Positions 60,453-64,000 of a stretch of DNA of 64,000 nucleotides are shown here, piece after piece. The position numbers and the translations under genes were made by a program. Below the pieces are notes generated by a model that saw only the letters and a program-made list of their open reading frames with translations, ran no database searches and was not told the DNA's origin. Every line of letters starts with the position of its first letter. The first letter of the stretch is position 1. Source of the DNA: Duganella levis (GTDB lineage Bacteria; Pseudomonadota; Gammaproteobacteria; Burkholderiales; Burkholderiaceae_D); the NCBI RefSeq assembly GCF_009857605.1, contig NZ_WWCT01000017.1:100178-164177 (forward strand), in the 5' to 3' direction.

Positions 60453-61490
60453 CGGCAGCGTTATCGTCTGCTCGCCGATCCGTTCGGCATTCGGGAATTG
60501 CCCGGCGTGGTACCCAAGTCCCAGTCCAAGCGAAGTCAGGTGGGAAGGTTCATACGACAGCCCGGTCGCGATGCCACGTTCGCGCAGCGCCGCCCGGAAC
60601 GCATTGCGTGTGGTATGCAGGTGCTGGTATGGCAGCAGGACGCAAAACATATTCCAGCTCTGTCCGGGCACGCCCTGGGGCGGCAGCACGGCGTCCGCGA
60701 TCGTCGGGAAGACTTCGAAGTAGCGGTCTGCGAGCTGGCGCCGCTGTGCGAGAAAAGCGGGAAGCTGCTGCAACTGCGCGATGCCGATTGCAGCCGAGAC
60801 ATCCGACATATTGTATTTTCCGCTTGCCACGCTGACATCGCGGGTGTCGTCAGGGCGGCGTGTGATGCCGTGGAAGCGCAGCGTTTCGACCAGGCGCGCA
60901 GTTGCTTCGTCGGCAACGACGATGGCGCCACCTTCTATGGTCGTCATATTTTTGTTGGGATGGAAGGAAAACGTTGCGATGTCACCGAAGCTGCCAATGG
61001 CGCGTCCCTGCCATTCCGACCCCTGGACCAGCGCAGCATCTTCGATGACGCGCAGACGGTGGCGGCGCGCCAGCGCATACAGGGCATCCATATCGCCCAG
61101 CGCGCCGGGGAAGTGGGTCGGCACAATCGCCTTGGTGTTGGGCGTAATGGCCGCTTCAACCTGCTGCAAATCGATCGCGCGCGTCACCAGATCGCAATCG
61201 ACAAAGACGGGTTTGGCGCCGACCTTGACAATCATGTTCATGGTGGAAAAGAAGCTCTGCGTCGACGTGATGACTTCATCCCCCGCACCAATGCCGCACG
61301 CCAGCAGGGCGATTTCCATGGCGCCGGTGGCTGAGGTCAGCACGCGCGTAGGGCGATGGTTGAACGTTGCAGACAACAGGCATTCAAATTCCACAACGCG
61401 CGGGCCGCTGGCGATCCAGCCGCTGCGCATGGTGGCCACCATGGCTGCGATGGTGTCTTCAGAAATTAAAGGTTGAGAGAAATTCAGCAT
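60378..61490 (-). CDS. DegT/DnrJ/EryC1/StrS-family aminotransferase
   Basis: 370 residues. PLP-dependent sugar aminotransferase family: PLISEDTIAAMVATMRSGW, GDEVITSTQSFFSTMNMIV, VIEDAALVQGSEWQG and the PLP Lys in SFHPNKNMTTIEGG. Members aminate keto-sugars for surface polysaccharides or secondary metabolites. No sugar-nucleotide genes are nearby, so the pathway is unknown. Its 3' end overlaps the kinase gene on the other strand. Confidence 0.9.
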   Translation of the reverse strand: MLNFSQPLISEDTIAAMVATMRSGWIASGPRVVEFECLLSATFNHRPTRVLTSATGAMEIALLACGIGAGDEVITSTQSFFSTMNMIVKVGAKPVFVDCDLVTRAIDLQQVEAAITPNTKAIVPTHFPGALGDMDALYALARRHRLRVIEDAALVQGSEWQGRAIGSFGDIATFSFHPNKNMTTIEGGAIVVADEATARLVETLRFHGITRRPDDTRDVSVASGKYNMSDVSAAIGIAQLQQLPAFLAQRRQLADRYFEVFPTIADAVLPPQGVPGQSWNMFCVLLPYQHLHTTRNAFRAALRERGIATGLSYEPSHLTSLGLGLGYHAGQFPNAERIGEQTITLPLHCGMTTADVDRVCAAIADVLAPG

Positions 61491-61593
61491 GCAACAACCG
61501 CCTTCGTAGCATCTATCAAAACGCCATATTAGCAGCCTGCGACAGCAAAGCGTGGTCTGCCCGCCGATCTACGGCATGCAGCGTGGACGGCGG

Positions 61594-62304
61594 TTACGGC
61601 CGCAGCTGCGGCAAGCCCAGCGCCTGCCGTAGCTCGGCGGTGGCGGCGTCGCGCTCCGCCTTGAACGCCGGGTTGGCATCCATCAGCGCGTGGGCGGCGT
61701 AGGCCAGCACCTTGCTGGCTTCGATATCGCTCCGGTAGTGCACGCCGCAGACCAGGCGCTGGCGCGCATAGTCGTCGGCCCGCGCCAGGATCGCATCGCG
61801 TTGTTCCGGCACCATCTCGATCAGCACCAGGCCGGCCATGTAGCCGGCGGTGGCGTGGCCGCTGGGATACGAATCATCGCTGGATTTGGCGCCGCAAATC
61901 GCGTGCAGCGTGGTATCGAGGTTGTACGGCCGCATGCGGTGAAAATACTGCTTGGCCGGACCGGCGTTGGCGCCGTGGTCATTCTTGACGTGGTCGGCCA
62001 GGGCTGCCGTCAGCGGCAGCGTCGCCGGCGCAAAGCGAGGACCGAGCACGTCCGCGTAGAGGAACATGGTTTCATTTTTGGCGTCCGACATCGCCTGTGC
62101 CGCCTGGGCCGGCGTGCGGGCCGCTTGAATGCGGTGCAACTCCGCAAGTTCGGCATTGGACTCGGCAGTACCCGGCGCGGCCGGCGCCTTCGGGATCAAG
62201 TCGGGCCGGGTTTGGTCGGCGCCGACGAAATACGCCTCGCGCGCCGAGACGTTGGTGATACACAGGGCTGCCAGGATAACAGCGGGAACGGCAAGCATTT
62301 TCAT
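61594..62304 (-). CDS. PAP2-family acid phosphatase (class A type)
   Basis: 236 residues, signal peptide ending near NVSA. The three PAP2 motifs are present: KQYFHRMRPYN, the PSGHATAGYM segment and RLVCGVHYRSDIEAS. Like PhoN-type periplasmic nonspecific acid phosphatases it would remove phosphate from organic esters. It stands alone, divergent from the efflux operon. Confidence 0.9.
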   Translation of the reverse strand: MKMLAVPAVILAALCITNVSAREAYFVGADQTRPDLIPKAPAAPGTAESNAELAELHRIQAARTPAQAAQAMSDAKNETMFLYADVLGPRFAPATLPLTAALADHVKNDHGANAGPAKQYFHRMRPYNLDTTLHAICGAKSSDDSYPSGHATAGYMAGLVLIEMVPEQRDAILARADDYARQRLVCGVHYRSDIEASKVLAYAAHALMDANPAFKAERDAATAELRQALGLPQLRP

Positions 62305-62557
62305 AGGGTGTAGGTGGCTTGAGAGGTGACGATCTGCGCCGCCTAGGCCGCGCAGGACATGCGGTGTATGCCGCCGCCGTAATACTACTGACGCAAAATG
62401 ATCTCAAAATGAAGGTGGCAATCGCTTCGATATCGAGGCCGCCGCTGTGCAGCGCCAACCGGATTACATCATGCCGAAACCCTGGCACACACTTAATGCG
62501 GGATTAATTATCGGGACTTTAAGCTGAGCACGTTACTCTCCAGGCCAGGACCCGTGA

Positions 62558-63919
62558 ATGCCGAAACCCTTGAATCTTCCGCTGTGGCGGCCCTCATTGC
62601 TGCTCGCCGGGCTGTTGCTGTCGTCCTGCGCCAGCTACCAGCCGTTGCCATTGCAGGAGGGCCGGCCGGCCGGCCTGGTGGTCGATACCCGCAGTCTGCC
62701 ATTCGCGCCGATGGCGGCGCACCGCTTCGATCCGGCCGACGGACTGGACATCGTGGAAGTGGCGATGCTGGCGGTGGTCAACAATCCCGACCTGCGGCTG
62801 GTGCGCGACGATGCGGCGATCGCCCATGCGCAATCGTTTTCCGCCGGGTTGCTGCCCGATCCACAACTGGCCCTCAGCCGCGACCTGTCCAACAGTGTCG
62901 GCGCCGGCGGCACCAAGGCGTTCAGCCTGGGGCTGAGCTACGACATCACCAGCCTGCTGACGCACGGCGCGCTGCATGGCGCCGCTGAGCGCGACGCCGA
63001 CAAGACCGACTTGACGCTGCTGTGGCAGGAGTGGCAGGTGGCTTCGCAAGCGCAACTGCTGTTCGTCAAGCTGGTGCAGGGACGCCGGCAACTGGCGATC
63101 CTGGACCAGACGCGCCAGCTGTTCGCCGACCGCTACCAGCGCACCCGCCAGGCGCTCGACCGCAATCTGCTCAACAGTGACGCCGTCACCCCGAACCTGA
63201 CCGCGCTGCAGGATGTCGACCGCCAGCGTTTCGATCTGATGAAACTGCAAAACCAGGCCGCACACGATCTCAACGCCTTGCTGGGACTTGCGCCGGAGAC
63301 GGCCCTGGTGCTACGCGACGACAGCGGTCTCGGCCAGCTCGACACGCAACTGGTGGGCGCCGCGCTGGACGGTATCGCGCAGCGCCGGCCGGATCTGCTG
63401 GCCTTGCAGGCCGCCTACCAGGCGCAGGACCAGCGCTACCGTGGCGCGCTGCTGGCGCAATTCCCGGCGCTGAACCTGGGTTTTACGCGCGCGCGCGATT
63501 CGAGCAACGTGTATTCCAGCGGCATCGGCATCAATATGTCGCTGCCTTTCCTCAATCGCAACCGCGGCAATATCGCGATTGAACAGGCCACCCGGCGCAA
63601 GGCGTACGACGAGTACCAGGTGCGGGTGCAGGCCGCGCGCAACGATGTGCGGCGCATCCTCGACGAACAAGCCTTGAACCAGGCGCAGGGCGCCAGGCTG
63701 GAGGCCGATCTGCGCGCGCTGGCGGCCGCCCTGGCGCGCAGCGAGCAGGCGTTCCGCGCCAGCGACGCCGATGCGCTGGCCTACGCCACCGCGCGCTCAG
63801 CGCTGTTGTCCAAGCAACTGGAGCAAGTCGCCCTGCAGCAGGCGGTAATGGAGCAGCGCGTGGCCTTGCGCACGCTGCTCGGCATCGATATGACCCAACT
63901 TGAAAGCGTTAAACCATGA
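62558..63919 (+). CDS. TolC-family outer-membrane lipoprotein
   Basis: 453 residues with a lipobox LLLSSC placing Cys at 24. Two OEP repeats of long helices (e.g. DLRLVRDDAAIAHAQSFSAG, ALDGIAQRRPDLLALQAAYQ) indicate a trimeric efflux duct. It is divergent from the phosphatase gene. The stop overlaps the start of a membrane-fusion protein gene (ATGA), typical of CusCBA/HlyD-type operons. The exported substrate is unknown. Confidence 0.92.
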   Translation: MPKPLNLPLWRPSLLLAGLLLSSCASYQPLPLQEGRPAGLVVDTRSLPFAPMAAHRFDPADGLDIVEVAMLAVVNNPDLRLVRDDAAIAHAQSFSAGLLPDPQLALSRDLSNSVGAGGTKAFSLGLSYDITSLLTHGALHGAAERDADKTDLTLLWQEWQVASQAQLLFVKLVQGRRQLAILDQTRQLFADRYQRTRQALDRNLLNSDAVTPNLTALQDVDRQRFDLMKLQNQAAHDLNALLGLAPETALVLRDDSGLGQLDTQLVGAALDGIAQRRPDLLALQAAYQAQDQRYRGALLAQFPALNLGFTRARDSSNVYSSGIGINMSLPFLNRNRGNIAIEQATRRKAYDEYQVRVQAARNDVRRILDEQALNQAQGARLEADLRALAAALARSEQAFRASDADALAYATARSALLSKQLEQVALQQAVMEQRVALRTLLGIDMTQLESVKP

Positions 63920-64000
63920 CCCGGAATAAATTGATGCTGGCGGCCGTCGTGCTGGCCGCCGCTGGTGGCGCCTGGTGGTACAGCCAGCGCGCCGGCAGCG
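63916..64000 (+). CDS. Efflux membrane-fusion protein, 5' end only
   Basis: An ORF starts at ATG 63916, overlapping the preceding stop, and runs off the window. The 28 visible residues (MTRNKLMLAAVVLAAAGG, then AWWYSQRAGS) form a single N-terminal membrane anchor, as in HlyD/CusB-type adaptor proteins that follow TolC-type genes. The identification rests on context and topology. Confidence 0.65.
   Translation, partial: MTRNKLMLAAVVLAAAGGAWWYSQRAGS

Overview
The window looks like a chromosomal segment of a high-GC betaproteobacterium, most probably Oxalobacteraceae (Duganella/Massilia group). The evidence is the Burkholderiales-type core run rnc-era-recO-pdxJ-acpS-uvrC-pgsA at the left end, the overall codon use, and three large TonB-dependent receptors, two of them of the Xanthomonas/Caulobacter polymer-uptake type. 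This placement comes from recalled family knowledge, not from a search.

Layout. 1-6.2 kb: conserved housekeeping genes, all on +, tightly packed. 6.2-6.85 kb: a tRNA operon with a consensus promoter, four identical tRNA-Gly(GCC) genes, one tRNA-Cys(GCA) and a strong terminator. 7.1-17.2 kb: accessory signalling and enzyme genes. These are a beta-propeller sensor kinase whose stop overlaps the start of a secreted GH5 cellulase, an alpha/beta hydrolase, an SdpR/SdpI-like pair, an XdhC protein, and a soluble histidine kinase next to an ECF sigma factor. 17.4-30.1 kb: a glycan-utilisation locus. It has a sialidase-like lipoprotein, a cytoplasmic glycosidase and a complete sugar ABC importer on the minus strand. 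On the plus strand are a divergent ArsR-type regulator with a large C-terminal sensor domain, a TonB receptor, a D-galactose/L-arabinose 1-dehydrogenase and a secreted esterase. Related small palindromes lie at both promoters of this locus and suggest one regulon.

30.2-31.8 kb: a DUF2252 gene followed by a small gene graveyard (broken tRNA-Gly, broken SDR gene). 31.8-54.2 kb: a dense catabolic district. One half contains an indolepyruvate ferredoxin oxidoreductase with a divergent Lrp regulator, a dipeptide epimerase, a beta-lactamase-fold hydrolase, an M14 carboxypeptidase and a GPH transporter, which reads like use of peptides or modified amino acids. The other half contains an aldehyde dehydrogenase, an AtuA-like pair, a GMC oxidoreductase, a TonB receptor, a nitroreductase, an acyl-CoA synthetase and a TetR regulator, which reads like oxidation of an alcohol to an acyl-CoA. 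A striking 51-bp nested dyad sits in the divergent receptor/nitroreductase promoter.

54.2-64 kb: a third TonB receptor with a YncE-like propeller protein, an OmpR/QseC-type two-component system whose kinase overlaps a convergent aminotransferase gene by 75 bp, a PAP2 phosphatase, and the start of a TolC/HlyD-type efflux operon that runs off the right edge. No insertion sequence, integrase, prophage or CRISPR array was recognised.
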